Made by a program: the position numbers and the translations under genes
Assembly: GCF_022538055.1 (NCBI RefSeq)
Contig: NZ_JAKZAM010000006.1
Location: 124,001 to 188,000 of the forward strand
Direction: 5' to 3'
DNA from: Cognataquiflexum nitidum
Lineage (GTDB): Bacteria > Bacteroidota > Bacteroidia > Cytophagales > Cyclobacteriaceae
Length of the DNA stretch: 64,000 bases
Part shown: one piece after another, positions 1 to 8,542 of the stretch
Numbering within the stretch: the first letter of the stretch is position 1
Layout: every line of letters starts with the position of its first letter
Notes under the pieces: model-generated
Databases searched by the model: none
Told to the model about the DNA's origin: nothing
Seen by the model: the letters and a program-made list of their open reading frames with translations, nothing else

Positions 1-521
1 ATTGGGGTGCAGGAGCCAATGTCGAGGACTTTGGCGCAGACTTCAAAGACCGAATGATGAAGCCCGGACCCTGGGAATTCTTCATCACGGGTTTTGCAGA
101 ATGTCTTCCTTACCATGAAAACAAAGTCTACCTCAACAAAGACGTCCTCGATAAATGGGGGCAGCCGACATTGTCGATAGATGCGGAATGGGGTGCAAAT
201 GAACTTGCCATCAATGCCCAAATGAGGATAGATGCCAAGGAAATGCTTGACCGTGCAGGTTTGACAAATGTCACCGACTTTGACAACAAACATGAAATGG
301 GATACGGCATCCACGAGATGGGTACTGCACGCATGGGGCGCGATCCAAAGACTTCGGTCCTCAATGGAAATAACCAAGTACATGACTGCAAAAACGTGTT
401 TGTGACCGATGGTGCCTGCATGACTTCCTCCTCTTGCGTCAATCCTTCGCTTACCTATATGGCACTGACTGCCCGGGCGGCAAACTTTGCCGTCGACGAA
501 CTCAAAAAAAATAACCTCTAA
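1..521 (+). CDS. GMC family oxidoreductase, C-terminal part (5' end outside window)
   Basis: This is the last ~173 codons of a glucose-methanol-choline type FAD oxidoreductase; the reading frame is open to the left window edge, so the gene starts outside. The visible part is the GMC C-terminal domain. It carries GYGIHEMGTARMG, whose His is the usual catalytic position, then VTDGACMTSSSCVNPSLTY with the NPSLTYMALTARAA tail that closes the FAD site. The next gene, 4 bases downstream, is a gluconate 2-dehydrogenase subunit 3 homologue, so the pair probably forms a periplasmic sugar or polyol dehydrogenase. The substrate cannot be read from the sequence. The family call is firm; the specificity is inference. 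Confidence 0.9.
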   Translation, partial: WGAGANVEDFGADFKDRMMKPGPWEFFITGFAECLPYHENKVYLNKDVLDKWGQPTLSIDAEWGANELAINAQMRIDAKEMLDRAGLTNVTDFDNKHEMGYGIHEMGTARMGRDPKTSVLNGNNQVHDCKNVFVTDGACMTSSSCVNPSLTYMALTARAANFAVDELKKNNL

Positions 522-525
522 TGCC

Positions 526-1119
526 ATGAACAGACGAGACGCACTTAGAAAAACAGCACTTTTGGCGGGATCAGCCGCCGCAGCGCCGACAATCCTTTCC
601 CTGCTTCAGTCCTGCGCAAAGCAGGACAGACTGACTTGGCAACCTCTCTTTTTGAATGAAGATCAGGCGAGGTTTATCTCCTCATTTGTGGATACTATCC
701 TGCCAAAAACCGAAACACCGGGAGCTTTGGAGGTGAAGACTGATATCTTTTTGGACTTGGTCTTTGCCAAGTCCTACAACAAAGAAGCCCAAGACAAGGT
801 GGTGGCAGATATTGAAAAATTCAATGCGGACTGCAAGTCGACCTATGGCGATGTCTTTGCCAACCTGAGTCCGGAAGACAAAACCACCTGCCTCAAAGCA
901 GCAGAAGCGAGTTCCCCGAAGTTTAATCCAAAAGTATGGGGAACTGCTGTCGGCACGCAGGAACCGGTAGGTTTCTACCGCTCGCTAAAGTCCATGGCCA
1001 TGTGGGGATACTTCTCTTCGGAGGAAATCGGCAAAAACGTCCTCAGCTACGATCCCATGCCGGGGGAATTCCTTGGTTGCATCCCCCTCTCCGATGTGGG
1101 AAATACCTGGAGTCTATAA
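526..1119 (+). CDS. Gluconate 2-dehydrogenase subunit 3 family protein
   Basis: A 197-residue exported protein of the gluconate 2-dehydrogenase gamma-subunit family, the small partner of GMC flavoprotein dehydrogenases. I start it at MNRRDALRKTALLAG, 4 bases after the GMC stop, rather than at the longer upstream start, because this gives a proper N-terminus. That N-terminus has a twin-arginine-like RR, a hydrophobic Ala-rich stretch and a possible lipobox (LLQSC). The body has the family's helical pattern, for example FVDTILPKTETPGALE and the C-terminal MWGYFSSEEIGKNVLSYDPMPGEFLGC. An intrinsic terminator follows at once, so the operon ends here. Confidence 0.85.
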   Translation: MNRRDALRKTALLAGSAAAAPTILSLLQSCAKQDRLTWQPLFLNEDQARFISSFVDTILPKTETPGALEVKTDIFLDLVFAKSYNKEAQDKVVADIEKFNADCKSTYGDVFANLSPEDKTTCLKAAEASSPKFNPKVWGTAVGTQEPVGFYRSLKSMAMWGYFSSEEIGKNVLSYDPMPGEFLGCIPLSDVGNTWSL

Positions 1120-1123
1120 AAAT

Positions 1124-1150
1124 AAAAACCGTCGAAAGGCGGTTTTTTTG
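1124..1150 (+). terminator. Intrinsic terminator after the dehydrogenase operon
   Basis: A-rich left arm AAAAACCGTC, GAAA tetraloop, right arm GGCGGTTTTT running into a T tract, 5 bases after the stop codon. The GNRA loop and U tract make this a convincing Rho-independent terminator. Confidence 0.85.
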
Positions 1151-1160
1151 TTTATTAAAA

Positions 1161-1435
1161 GTGGGGAGTAGCCCTGAGATTGTTCATTCATTTGTTTTTG
1201 CCTTAGGTTTTAAGATTTCAGGGCTACGCCCCTTTTGGGTCCGTTGTTGGTGTCGGTTATTACGAAGATTAGATGGCTACGCCCCCTTTTCTAACTGAAA
1301 TGATTTCGATATTAAATAAATGATGAATAATTAAATGGGAAGATTAAAGAGCAGAATCTCGATTGTTTTCAAGGGCGTAGCCCTACCATCTTCGTAGCAA
1401 AATTTATGAAGGGAAAAAGGCAAGGGGCGTAGCCC
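1161..1435. repeat. REP-like palindromic repeats, left cluster
   Basis: Several copies of an 11-base imperfect palindrome. GGGCTACGCCC or a close variant sits at 1221 and 1275 (~54 bases apart). The opposite orientation, GGGCGTAGCCC, sits at 1373 and 1425 (52 bases apart). A decayed relative lies near 1163. The copies at 1163 and 1425 share the flank AGCCCTGAGAT.TTTCATTC-like sequence. They lie directly beside the IS200-like transposase and match the right cluster at 1918-1987, as expected for repeats served by that enzyme. Confidence 0.8.
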
Positions 1436-1444
1436 TGAGATCTT

Positions 1445-1906
1445 TCATTCATACCATTCAAACAAATATTTATGGTCAAAATCTATTTCAAATTTCTTTA
1501 GAAGCAATAGGTACTCTTCTCGGAAAGATTGCTTTTTATGGCGTTCGGGTTGGTTCAAAACATATTTCACAACGTTATCGATATGTGATTTGGAATATGT
1601 AAAAGCCCCAAAACCATCTTGCCATGAAAATTTGGATGGTACATATTTCTTTTCATTCAGCCATTTGGATGAACCCGATTTGACTTCTTCCATCAACTTA
1701 GAGGGTGAAACTGTCGGATGCATCCCGACAAAAATATGTGTATGGTCAGGATTGGCATAAATTGCATAAGCTTTGCATTTGTGATTGGTAACAATCCCAC
1801 ATATCACTTTTTCTAATTCATCTCTGAAATGTTCTTTGATGAAGTTATGGCGACCTTGAACTGAAAAAACGAATTGAATATATAATTGGGTGTAGGTATT
1901 TGCCAT
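1445..1906 (-). CDS. REP-associated tyrosine transposase (IS200/IS605 Y1 family)
   Basis: A 153-residue single-domain HUH/Y1 transposase. The HUH metal site is seen in NPDHTHIFVG (His-Thr-His). The Tyr-bearing helix region is seen in FTYSKSHIDNVVKYVLNQPE. The size fits TnpA/RAYT proteins, which cut and rejoin single-stranded DNA at hairpins. The gene is hugged on both sides by pairs of the GGGCGTAGCCC palindrome in opposite orientation, and the downstream copy ends within 10 bases of the stop. No TnpB gene is present. Intact reading frame; probably functional, or recently so. RAYT rather than a classical IS200 is inferred from the flanking repeats. Confidence 0.88.
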   Translation of the reverse strand: MANTYTQLYIQFVFSVQGRHNFIKEHFRDELEKVICGIVTNHKCKAYAIYANPDHTHIFVGMHPTVSPSKLMEEVKSGSSKWLNEKKYVPSKFSWQDGFGAFTYSKSHIDNVVKYVLNQPERHKKQSFREEYLLLLKKFEIDFDHKYLFEWYE

Positions 1907-1917
1907 AGTCTTATAGA

Positions 1918-1987
1918 TTTCAGGGCTACGCCCCTCTTTGGTCCTTTGTTGTTGTTTATTACGAAGATTAGAGGGCTACGCCCCCTG
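1918..1987. repeat. REP-like palindromic repeats, right cluster
   Basis: Two same-orientation copies of GGGCTACGCCC at 1923 and 1973. The joining sequence TTATTACGAAGATTAGA also occurs between the left copies at 1221 and 1275. Together the ~75-base unit is a near-duplicate of 1214-1290. Confidence 0.8.
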
Positions 1988-2072
1988 ATTTATCCGATTG
2001 GTTTTTCTTCTAATATGCCGATAGATATAGTGGTGCGAGAGGCGTACCGTTGCCTCACGGCTGTCTATTCGA

Positions 2073-2639
2073 TTATGGCGCGTTTTTGATTTCATTTTTC
2101 TTTATGTCAAAATATGTCGCAAAGTCTTTAATTGGATTTCCATTTTTATCAAACCTTACGATTATTTTATCGCCAATGATTGTCAATGTATCAGGGATGA
2201 AATCATTACTATATCTTTCATCTTCAAAAATTATTTTGTTGTCAACGATATGGTAATTTCCTTTATATACATCTTCATTAAACATATCTGAAGATGCCAT
2301 TTCAAATTTGCTATCTTTTCTTAAAGTCAGATGGATTGCTGACAAATCGTCCATTAAAGTGGCTTCCAAAATTTTTTTGCTCTTAAATATTTCAGAACTT
2401 ACTAATTCTGATGTTGATATAATTCCTAAAACAAAAATCCCAATGATAATGCCTTTTCGATTCCTATCAGGAATAGACAAAACGAAAAACGCAAAAAAAG
2501 CAATTCCCAAAAACAGTAAAGGAATTACGGAAAAAATCCAAACCCTTTTCCAAAGGTAGTCCTGCAGAAAATAGGTCAACAAAAATAGAATCCCTGTACC
2601 TAATGCAAATAAATGATATTTTCTGTCTTTGTCTGTCAT
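2073..2639 (-). CDS. Hypothetical protein with N-terminal membrane segments
   Basis: I do not recognise this 188-residue protein. Starting at MTDKDRKYHLFALG, it has about three hydrophobic helices in the first ~80 residues (LFALGTGILFLLTYFL, IFSVIPLLFLGIAFFAFFVL, GIIIGIFVLGIIST). A soluble, beta-rich tail of ~105 residues follows. The tail has features like YKGNYHIVDNKIIFEDE and TLTIIGDKIIVRF, resembling small lipocalin-like or immunity-type domains, but no motif is diagnostic. It stands alone between the transposase and the MoxR/vWA pair. A longer start 48 bases upstream is possible. Confidence 0.6.
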   Translation of the reverse strand: MTDKDRKYHLFALGTGILFLLTYFLQDYLWKRVWIFSVIPLLFLGIAFFAFFVLSIPDRNRKGIIIGIFVLGIISTSELVSSEIFKSKKILEATLMDDLSAIHLTLRKDSKFEMASSDMFNEDVYKGNYHIVDNKIIFEDERYSNDFIPDTLTIIGDKIIVRFDKNGNPIKDFATYFDIKKNEIKNAP

Positions 2640-2930
2640 ATTAATATGCACCATAACTATTGGATCAACAACACTTTCTGATATCACCCTAATCAGACGG
2701 AGATCAAAATATTGAAGATACTTCTCAGTTACCTAAACTTAATCTCTTTTAGTTAAATATCCAATCCTTCTGTCGGACTAAATGTTGATTTGGATAACTC
2801 TGCCCCATTCCAGAAGTAATAAAGGAAATCCGATCTATCTGCTGTAGGCAACTAAGGTACTCTACTATCTGCTGAGGATAGGGATTTGGTGATTCCATCA
2901 GATTTCCTACGGCTCTGCGTGAGTAATATT
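2640..2930. other. Non-coding stretch upstream of the hypothetical membrane gene
   Basis: About 290 bases, mixed composition. It contains a repeated phrase TATCTGCTG (near 2837 and 2868) but no ORF, RNA gene or clear promoter that I can support. Confidence 0.4.
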
Positions 2931-2966
2931 TTAAAAAAATAACCCCCCCGATAGGTCAGGAGGGTC
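2931..2966 (-). terminator. Intrinsic terminator of the MoxR/vWA operon
   Basis: Read on the minus strand: ACCCTCC, a 9-base loop, GGGGGGT, then TTATTTTTTT. It lies ~35 bases beyond the stop codon of the ATPase gene, with a G:T-tolerant stem and strong U tract. Confidence 0.75.
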
Positions 2967-2999
2967 ATTCGCATTGATTAGCTCTGTGTATTGGAATAT

Positions 3000-4523
3000 T
3001 TAATTGTCTTCATCAAAATCCTCGTCTTCCCCGGGACTTCCCATGTCAAACATCGAGCTGAAAAGGTCCTTGAACTGCATCCCGGTGTCGAGCATTTTTT
3101 TGCTGAGTTGGCTGTATTCTGCCAATCCATGAAGCGCAAATTCCATGAAGAATTCCTTTTCTCTTTCGGGTAATGCTTTCACCTGTTTGGTCACGATGCT
3201 TTCGAGCCCCGGAACCTGATGCAGAAGTGTCTTGTATTCTTTGTCGCTTTGCGAAGCCAATAAATCGAGGGTATTTCCTTCCCCAAACCATGACAGCGGC
3301 AGGGTGTACAGGTTATCTGTTTTCTCTTTTTTCTTTTGCTCAGGTGAAGGGAAGAAATCTGTGAATAAGGTCCGGATGGCTTTGCCTATCAGGGTGTAAG
3401 CCACGAGCCCGGCGCCCTCCTGTTCGCCTTCGTAGACCAATTCGACCTTCCCGGTGATGGCAGGAATGACGCCGATCAAGTCCGATATCCGGATCACTGT
3501 GTTCTCTTCCCCATTCATGTAAAGCCTTCTTTCCGCCGCAGAAATGAGGTTTTCATAAGCCGAGATAGTCAGACGGGCTGACACACCGCTTTTCTCATCC
3601 ACATATTCACTCTTTCTCGCCTCCACGGCAATCTGCTCGATCAGGTCTTTCATCAGCATCGGCACGTGGATTTTGTCCAAAGGCTTGCCCTGCAATTTTG
3701 CCTCCTGAGCAGTAATCCTTTTGCCAATCTCGATGCTCTTGGGATAATGCGTGATGATCTGACTTTCGATCCTATCCTTGAGTGGAGTGACGATCGAACC
3801 ACGGTTGGTGTAGTCTTCAGGATTGGCGGTAAACACAAACTGAATATCAAGCGGCAATCTCAATTTGAATCCACGGATTTGGATATCTCCTTCCTGAAGG
3901 ATATTGAAAAGAGCCACTTGGATCCTTGCCTGAAGATCGGGGAGTTCGTTGATGACAAAGATGGAACGGTGTGAGCGCGGAACGAGTCCGTAGTGGATAA
4001 CGCGCTCGTCGTTGTAAGAAAGCTTCATCGTCGCGGCTTTAATCGGATCGACATCACCGATGAGATCCGCCACCGACACGTCAGGCGTCGCAAGCTTTTC
4101 AGTGTATCTGTCATCCCTGTGCCACCATGAGATGGGCGTATGGTCGCCTTTGTGCTGTATGAGTTCTTTACTAAAAGTTGTCAGCGGAGCAAAAGGATCA
4201 TCATTGAGTTCGGATCCTTCCACCACAGGAATGTACTCGTCTAACAAGTGTGTCATCTGTCTCGCAATCCTGGTTTTGGCTTGACCGCGGAGACCGAGGA
4301 GGTTGATATTGTGACGGGAAAGGATTGCCCGCTCGATGTCAGGAATGACTGTATCTTCATATCCCCAAATGCCTTCAAAGACATTTTCTTTGTTTTTGAT
4401 CTTGTGGATCAGGTTTTGGCGGAGTTCTTCTTTGATGGATTTGGATTGGTATCCGGCGGCTTTGAGTTCGCCGAGGGTTTTTATTTTCAAAAGGTCTTTT
4501 CCTGCTAATTTGCTGTAATCCAT
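3000..4523 (-). CDS. MoxR-like/Mg-chelatase-type AAA+ ATPase
   Basis: A 507-residue AAA+ ATPase related to the ChlI/MoxR group, thought to work with vWA proteins as chaperone-like remodelling machines. The Walker A is NLLGLRGQAKTR (residues ~75-85, GxxGxxKT). The Walker B region reads SIFVINELPDL near residue 195, with Asn-Glu in place of the usual Asp-Glu. The sensor region VFTANPEDYTNRGSIVTPLKDR follows. The C-terminus is acidic (GEDEDFDEDN). The vWA gene ends 3 bases upstream, so the two are one translational unit. The family call is strong; substrate and partner protein are unknown. Confidence 0.85.
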   Translation of the reverse strand: MDYSKLAGKDLLKIKTLGELKAAGYQSKSIKEELRQNLIHKIKNKENVFEGIWGYEDTVIPDIERAILSRHNINLLGLRGQAKTRIARQMTHLLDEYIPVVEGSELNDDPFAPLTTFSKELIQHKGDHTPISWWHRDDRYTEKLATPDVSVADLIGDVDPIKAATMKLSYNDERVIHYGLVPRSHRSIFVINELPDLQARIQVALFNILQEGDIQIRGFKLRLPLDIQFVFTANPEDYTNRGSIVTPLKDRIESQIITHYPKSIEIGKRITAQEAKLQGKPLDKIHVPMLMKDLIEQIAVEARKSEYVDEKSGVSARLTISAYENLISAAERRLYMNGEENTVIRISDLIGVIPAITGKVELVYEGEQEGAGLVAYTLIGKAIRTLFTDFFPSPEQKKKEKTDNLYTLPLSWFGEGNTLDLLASQSDKEYKTLLHQVPGLESIVTKQVKALPEREKEFFMEFALHGLAEYSQLSKKMLDTGMQFKDLFSSMFDMGSPGEDEDFDEDN

Positions 4524-4526
4524 GTG

Positions 4527-5645
4527 TTAAAATTTTTTGGTTCGGTTTCTTTTATAATCTTCAAAAATCAGGTCTCCAAGACCTTTTAGGCTACTGTAAT
4601 AGGCATTTCCGTTGTTGACTTTGGTAAATTCCTTGACAAATTCCTTCAGGTAAGGATCCGAAGCAATCATAAATGTAGTGACAGGAATCTTCAGCTTGCG
4701 GCATTGTGCGGCGAGTTTCAGGGTTTCATTCAGGATTTTGCTGTCGATGCCAAAGGCATTTTTATAGTATTTGATTCCAACTTTGAGACAGGTGGGCTTG
4801 CCGTCGGTGATCATAAATATCTGTTTGTTGGGATTTTTTCTCCTCCTCAATAAGTCCATTGCCAATTCCAATCCTGCGACGGTATTGGTATGGTAGGGAC
4901 CGACTTGGAGGTAGGGCAGGTCTTTGATCTCGATCTGCCAAGCGTCATTGCCAAAGACGATGATGTCGAGGGTATCTTTTGGATATCGAGTTTTGATGAG
5001 TTCGGCGAGTGCCATGGCGACTTTTTTGGCGGGCGTGATTCTGTCTTCCCCATACAAAATCATGGAATGCGAAATGTCGATCATCAGCACGGTGGAAGTC
5101 TGGGAGCGGAATTCATTCTCGACGACTTCCAAATCATCTTCGGTCAGGAGGTAATCTCCTCCAAAACCGTGGTTTACCTGCGCATTTCTGATCGAATCGG
5201 TAAGTGCAATCTGATCAAGGTTGTCCCCAAAAGTGTAAGGCCTTCGGTCAGTTCCTTTCTCTTCGCCCTGACCGGAGTGGGTGGTGCGATGTTGGCCACT
5301 TTTGCCGCGCTTGAGTTTGCCGAAGATTTCCTCCAACGCACTTTTCCGTATGGTTTGCTCGGCTTTGGAAGTGATCTTGAATTCTCCTTTTTGATTTTCC
5401 TCGGTGAGGTAGCCTTTGGTTTTGAGGTCTTCTATAAAATCACCGATGCCGTAACCGGGATTGGTCATGTTGTAGCGCTTGTCGAGGTTGGTCAACCAAG
5501 AGAGTGCCTCGGCTACATCCCCGCCGGTCATGGTCACGAGTTGGAGGAAAATATTGAGCAGGTTTTCGAAGGTGTTTTTCTCCGGATCGTTGGGCGGGAT
5601 GTATTGTGTAAATCGAAATCCATTCATAGCAAAGTCATAACACAA
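4527..5645 (-). CDS. vWA domain protein, partner of the MoxR-like ATPase
   Basis: A 372-residue cytoplasmic protein whose C-terminal half is a von Willebrand A domain with a full MIDAS. It has D-I-S-H-S at residues 190-194, a Thr in [10 protein letters not shown], and ITDGKP for the last Asp. The N-terminal ~170 residues are helical and charged, with a Lys/Gly/Gln-rich linker ([20 protein letters not shown]). It is the first gene of the two-gene operon with the ATPase. The start is uncertain: [12 protein letters not shown], 18 bases inside, is equally plausible (5627). MoxR-vWA pairs are well known, but their clients are usually not. Confidence 0.85.
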   Translation of the reverse strand: MCYDFAMNGFRFTQYIPPNDPEKNTFENLLNIFLQLVTMTGGDVAEALSWLTNLDKRYNMTNPGYGIGDFIEDLKTKGYLTEENQKGEFKITSKAEQTIRKSALEEIFGKLKRGKSGQHRTTHSGQGEEKGTDRRPYTFGDNLDQIALTDSIRNAQVNHGFGGDYLLTEDDLEVVENEFRSQTSTVLMIDISHSMILYGEDRITPAKKVAMALAELIKTRYPKDTLDIIVFGNDAWQIEIKDLPYLQVGPYHTNTVAGLELAMDLLRRRKNPNKQIFMITDGKPTCLKVGIKYYKNAFGIDSKILNETLKLAAQCRKLKIPVTTFMIASDPYLKEFVKEFTKVNNGNAYYSSLKGLGDLIFEDYKRNRTKKF

Positions 5646-5691
5646 TCAAGGCAAAGCTGGTTTGGATTCGGGTAAAAATAATTGGGAGGGG

Positions 5692-5735
5692 GTTATTGTT
5701 TATTGGTTATTGGTTATTGGTTATTTGGTTAAAGG
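5692..5735. repeat. Short tandem repeat (GTTATTG)n
   Basis: GTTATTG-type heptamer repeated four times, degenerating into TTATTTGGTTA. A similar tract appears at 24209-24260. No gene lies in 5646-5912. Confidence 0.6.
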
Positions 5736-5912
5736 TAAAAAGTGAGAGGTAAAAGGTGATGATGAAAAATCAAAATAAAGGCTCAAATAGTTTTGGCCTA
5801 TAAAAATTTGGCAAGTATTGCATTTTATCCAAATTTAATTTCTAAATAATGCTTTTTCATTGCTAAATGACACTTACCTTAGATTCTGAATCCCAAACAC
5901 TCAGCAATTTGT

Positions 5913-6986
5913 ATGGAAAAGAACTTACCTGAATCCAATCAAAAAATCAAGATCAACCCCGTGGTTTTTCATTCTCTTCAGTTGCTTGCCCTTGGTTTGT
6001 TGTTGGTCTGGTGTTTTTTCATTCTGGAGCCATTTATCACACCTCTGGTTTGGGCAGCGGTTTTGGCGACGACATTTTACCCCCTTCATGTCAGGCTTTC
6101 ACGCAGTTTGAAGGGAAAAAATGCGCTTTCTGCCACCATCATTGCCCTCACGCTGCTTTTACTGATTATAGGACCGGGAGTGTGGTTGCTGATCGCAACT
6201 GCGGATGAGTTTAAGGAGTTGGTCCATGCCTACAGAAGCAATGACCTTCATGTGCCTCCTCCTGCCGATAAGGTAGCAGAATGGCCAATAATCGGGAAAA
6301 AGATATTTGGTCTTTGGACTGAGGCTTCTTCAAGTCTTTCGCAAACCCTGACCAATCACCAAGATGAAATCAAACCCTATTTGCTTAAGTTTTTGGATCT
6401 CTTGAAGAGCAGCGCAAAGGGATTGCTGCTGTTTTCGTTGTCCATTGGTATAAGTGGGGTGATGCTTGCCTATGCCAAGGAAGGCACGCAAATGCTCAAG
6501 ACGATTTTCACCAAACTTGCCGGCAAAATGGGTGAGGATATGGCCGAAAGTGCAGAGGTGACGATTCGTAATGTGGTCAAAGGAATATTGGGAGTGGCTT
6601 TGATCCAATCCATCTTTGCCGGTGTAGGCCTAGTCGTGGCCGGGATACCCTTTGCAGGAGTTTGGATTTTGATCTGCCTGATTTTGTCTATCGTACAGAT
6701 CGGTATACTTCCGGTTTCTATCGGTACTGTCCTTTATATCTGGGGGACAGCCGACAGCCTGACAGCGACTTTGTTTACTGTATGGATGCTTGTGGCAGGT
6801 TTGTTGGACAATTTTCTCAAGCCGATCTTGTTGGGTAAAGGCGCACCTGCACCGATGGCAATTGTTTTTATGGGCGCTATCGGGGGATTTATATTTTCCG
6901 GATTTATCGGACTTTTTACAGGAGCCATCATATTGACACTTGGATATAAGCTCGCCGCAGGCTGGCTTGCAGCCGAAGGTGAATAA
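5913..6986 (+). CDS. AI-2E family transporter (PerM/UPF0118-like membrane protein)
   Basis: A 357-residue integral membrane protein of the AI-2E transporter superfamily. Hydrophobic helices occur at the N-terminus (LLALGLLLVWCFFILEPFI, then LVWAAVLATTFYPLHVRL and ATIIALTLLLLIIGPGVWLL). A soluble middle section follows. The C-terminal group has the family's conserved stretch around GLLDNFLKPILLGKGAPAP and the final GGFIFSGFIGLFTGAIILTLGY. Members move small molecules or ions; family membership does not prove autoinducer export. It is monocistronic, followed by a small palindrome (AGGTCT TAT AGACCT, ~7006-7020). Confidence 0.88.
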   Translation: MEKNLPESNQKIKINPVVFHSLQLLALGLLLVWCFFILEPFITPLVWAAVLATTFYPLHVRLSRSLKGKNALSATIIALTLLLLIIGPGVWLLIATADEFKELVHAYRSNDLHVPPPADKVAEWPIIGKKIFGLWTEASSSLSQTLTNHQDEIKPYLLKFLDLLKSSAKGLLLFSLSIGISGVMLAYAKEGTQMLKTIFTKLAGKMGEDMAESAEVTIRNVVKGILGVALIQSIFAGVGLVVAGIPFAGVWILICLILSIVQIGILPVSIGTVLYIWGTADSLTATLFTVWMLVAGLLDNFLKPILLGKGAPAPMAIVFMGAIGGFIFSGFIGLFTGAIILTLGYKLAAGWLAAEGE

Positions 6987-7125
6987 GCCGAGTCCTACTT
7001 GTCACAGGTCTTATAGACCTATTCCATCCCTATTCCCGCAAGGGTTGTCTTTCTGATTTGGATTGGAAGCAGATGCAACAATCGGTTTTGATTTTTTGTT
7101 ATCAGGCTGTAAAATAATGATAGCC

Positions 7126-7332
7126 ATGAAAAACTACCTCTTTCCTGTTTATTTGGTGACTGCTGTATTGATCGTCTATGTGACAGCCATTCAGGTCAAC
7201 CTTGCTAGCTCTTTGATTTTGTTTGTTTTTTCCTTTTCACCGGTCTTGGTTATTTGGATGGTGTATAGGGTTCTTACTGCAGATGTCGAAGTAACTTCGA
7301 CTTTCGAAGAAAAGTGGTATGAAGATCAATAA
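7126..7332 (+). CDS. Small two-helix membrane protein
   Basis: A 68-residue protein starting MKNYLFPVYLVTAVLIVY. It has two hydrophobic helices (residues ~4-20 and ~27-47, SSLILFVFSFSPVLVIWMVY) and an acidic tail. I do not recognise the family. The start was chosen at the Met right before the first helix; ATG 7117 is an alternative. It overlaps the acylphosphatase by 14 bases, so the two are probably co-translated. Confidence 0.65.
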   Translation: MKNYLFPVYLVTAVLIVYVTAIQVNLASSLILFVFSFSPVLVIWMVYRVLTADVEVTSTFEEKWYEDQ

Positions 7333-7591
7333 GCAAGTCAAAGTCTCAGGCCGGGTTCAGGGAGTTTTCTTTCGGAAAAGTACCCAACAAAAAGCCTTGG
7401 AGCTTGGGATTAAAGGCTGGGTGAAAAATGAGTCAGATGGGTCAGTGCTGGTCGAAATGGAAGGTAATCCTTCTTCTATAATAGAAATGGAAGAATGGTT
7501 GAAACATGGACCGCCAATAGCTAAAGTTGAATCCCTCGAAACATCGGAGGGGGAAGTTTTCGGATATGCAGATTTTTTAATTGTAAGGTGA
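7319..7591 (+). CDS. Acylphosphatase
   Basis: A 90-residue acylphosphatase, hydrolysing carboxyl-phosphate bonds such as acetyl phosphate or 1,3-bisphosphoglycerate. The signature VSGRVQGVFFRKST contains the phosphate-binding loop and catalytic Arg19; GWVKNESDGSV holds the catalytic Asn37. Length and fold pattern match the family. Small overlap with the preceding membrane protein gene; otherwise isolated. Confidence 0.93.
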   Translation: MKINKQVKVSGRVQGVFFRKSTQQKALELGIKGWVKNESDGSVLVEMEGNPSSIIEMEEWLKHGPPIAKVESLETSEGEVFGYADFLIVR

Positions 7592-8033
7592 ATTGCTATC
7601 CTTCACCTCGACGAAGGTCAGCGAAATGGGCGGGAGAATATTAGACAAAATTATTCCCACAGATCACGCGGATTGACGCAGAAAAATTCCAATAATCAAT
7701 CCCTAAACCATTGACCTGTCAAATCCCTTCTGCGAAAGTCTGCGAAGTCTGCGGGAGAACATACTTCGCCTAAGTCAGTGTCCCCACTGACTTTTCATGC
7801 AAAACGTTCTTCAATTTTAAGTCCCGCAGATCACGCGGATCGACGCAGATAATTTCCTCCGCCTGAGTAAAGGTCTTCACTGATTTTCAATCTAAATGGT
7901 TTTTCATAATGGCAGTGAAGACACTGCCATGGGCTTCACAAAACATGTAGATGGAGGCAGTAAAAAATCCAAATGATACTTTGAATCCGAAATTCACCTC
8001 TTCGAAGATTTCCAAAATTCTACCGGTAAAAGT
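7592..8033. repeat. Non-coding block with CGCAGATT-type repeats and hairpins
   Basis: No gene. It holds two copies of the dispersed phrase CAGATCACGCGGATNGACG (near 7661 and 7826), related to the array at 51.6-53.0 kb. Two perfect hairpins are present: AAGTCAGTG-TCCC-CACTGACTT (7772-7793) and ATGGCAGTG-AAGA-CACTGCCAT (7909-7930). The long plus-strand ORF starting at 7951 overlaps this and the Kazal gene and is judged false. Confidence 0.7.
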
Positions 8034-8090
8034 AAAAAAACCTTCCGGGGAACTTTATTTGGTTGTATTGGCCGTCAAGCACCCGGAAGG
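8034..8090 (-). terminator. Terminator of the Kazal lipoprotein gene
   Basis: On the minus strand: CCTTCCGGG, a loop of ~32 bases, CCCGGAAGG, then TTTTTTT. The stem is perfect but the loop is long. It is placed ~15 bases beyond the stop at 8104. Confidence 0.6.
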
Positions 8091-8103
8091 AAAAAAAGGA
8101 TTT

Positions 8104-8349
8104 TCAGTTGCAGGCTCCTTGAGTGAAGGAGAGAACTCCGGAGTTTATTGCCACGCAACTATTGCCATACGTTTTGTTGTCACAGCCACAGACCGGATCG
8201 TAAAGCATAATACATGCGACATCATTTTTGATCTTGGAAGTATCTATACATCCGTCGATGATTCTCTCGGCTGGACTGACTTCCTCACATTGGAACGAGA
8301 ATAGCAGTATGGCTGAAAATGTGATAATTAAAGGCAGAATCTTTTTCAT
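8104..8349 (-). CDS. Lipoprotein with Kazal-type protease-inhibitor domain
   Basis: An 81-residue secreted protein. Signal peptide MKKILPLIITFSAILLFSFQ is followed by Cys21, a possible though non-canonical lipobox. The rest carries six cysteines at residues 34, 46, 54, 56, 65 and 80, with the Kazal core DPVCGCDNKTYGNSC. Kazal domains block serine proteases by a reactive loop; in bacteria they are thought to protect the surface from host or competitor proteases. It lies alone, opposite a longer plus-strand ORF that has no recognisable features. The domain call is good; the inhibitor activity and target are inferred. Confidence 0.78.
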   Translation of the reverse strand: MKKILPLIITFSAILLFSFQCEEVSPAERIIDGCIDTSKIKNDVACIMLYDPVCGCDNKTYGNSCVAINSGVLSFTQGACN

Positions 8350-8542
8350 AGCAAATTTATTAGAATAAACTCAAGACGTTTCTACACAAGAAAATGCGAC
8401 ATGTATTTAGAAATTTTTCTTTGAATATATTTAAGAATTTTTTTGTATTAAAATTAGATTTTATTTGATTTTTATTTCTAATTTTCACTCCCAATTTATT
8501 TTGTAATCCGTATATCACCCCTATACGCCCAACTTATTCTTT

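Noticed and set aside
1445..1906. Complete IS200/IS605 element with TnpB
   Set aside because: Only the Y1 transposase is present and the flanks are repeated REP-like palindromes, which fits a RAYT.
4890..5675. 261-codon plus-strand ORF opposite the vWA gene
   Set aside because: It is the antisense shadow of a clear vWA domain gene.
7951..8304. 117-codon plus-strand ORF
   Set aside because: It overlaps the Kazal gene and its terminator and shows no signal or domain; the minus-strand gene explains the region.
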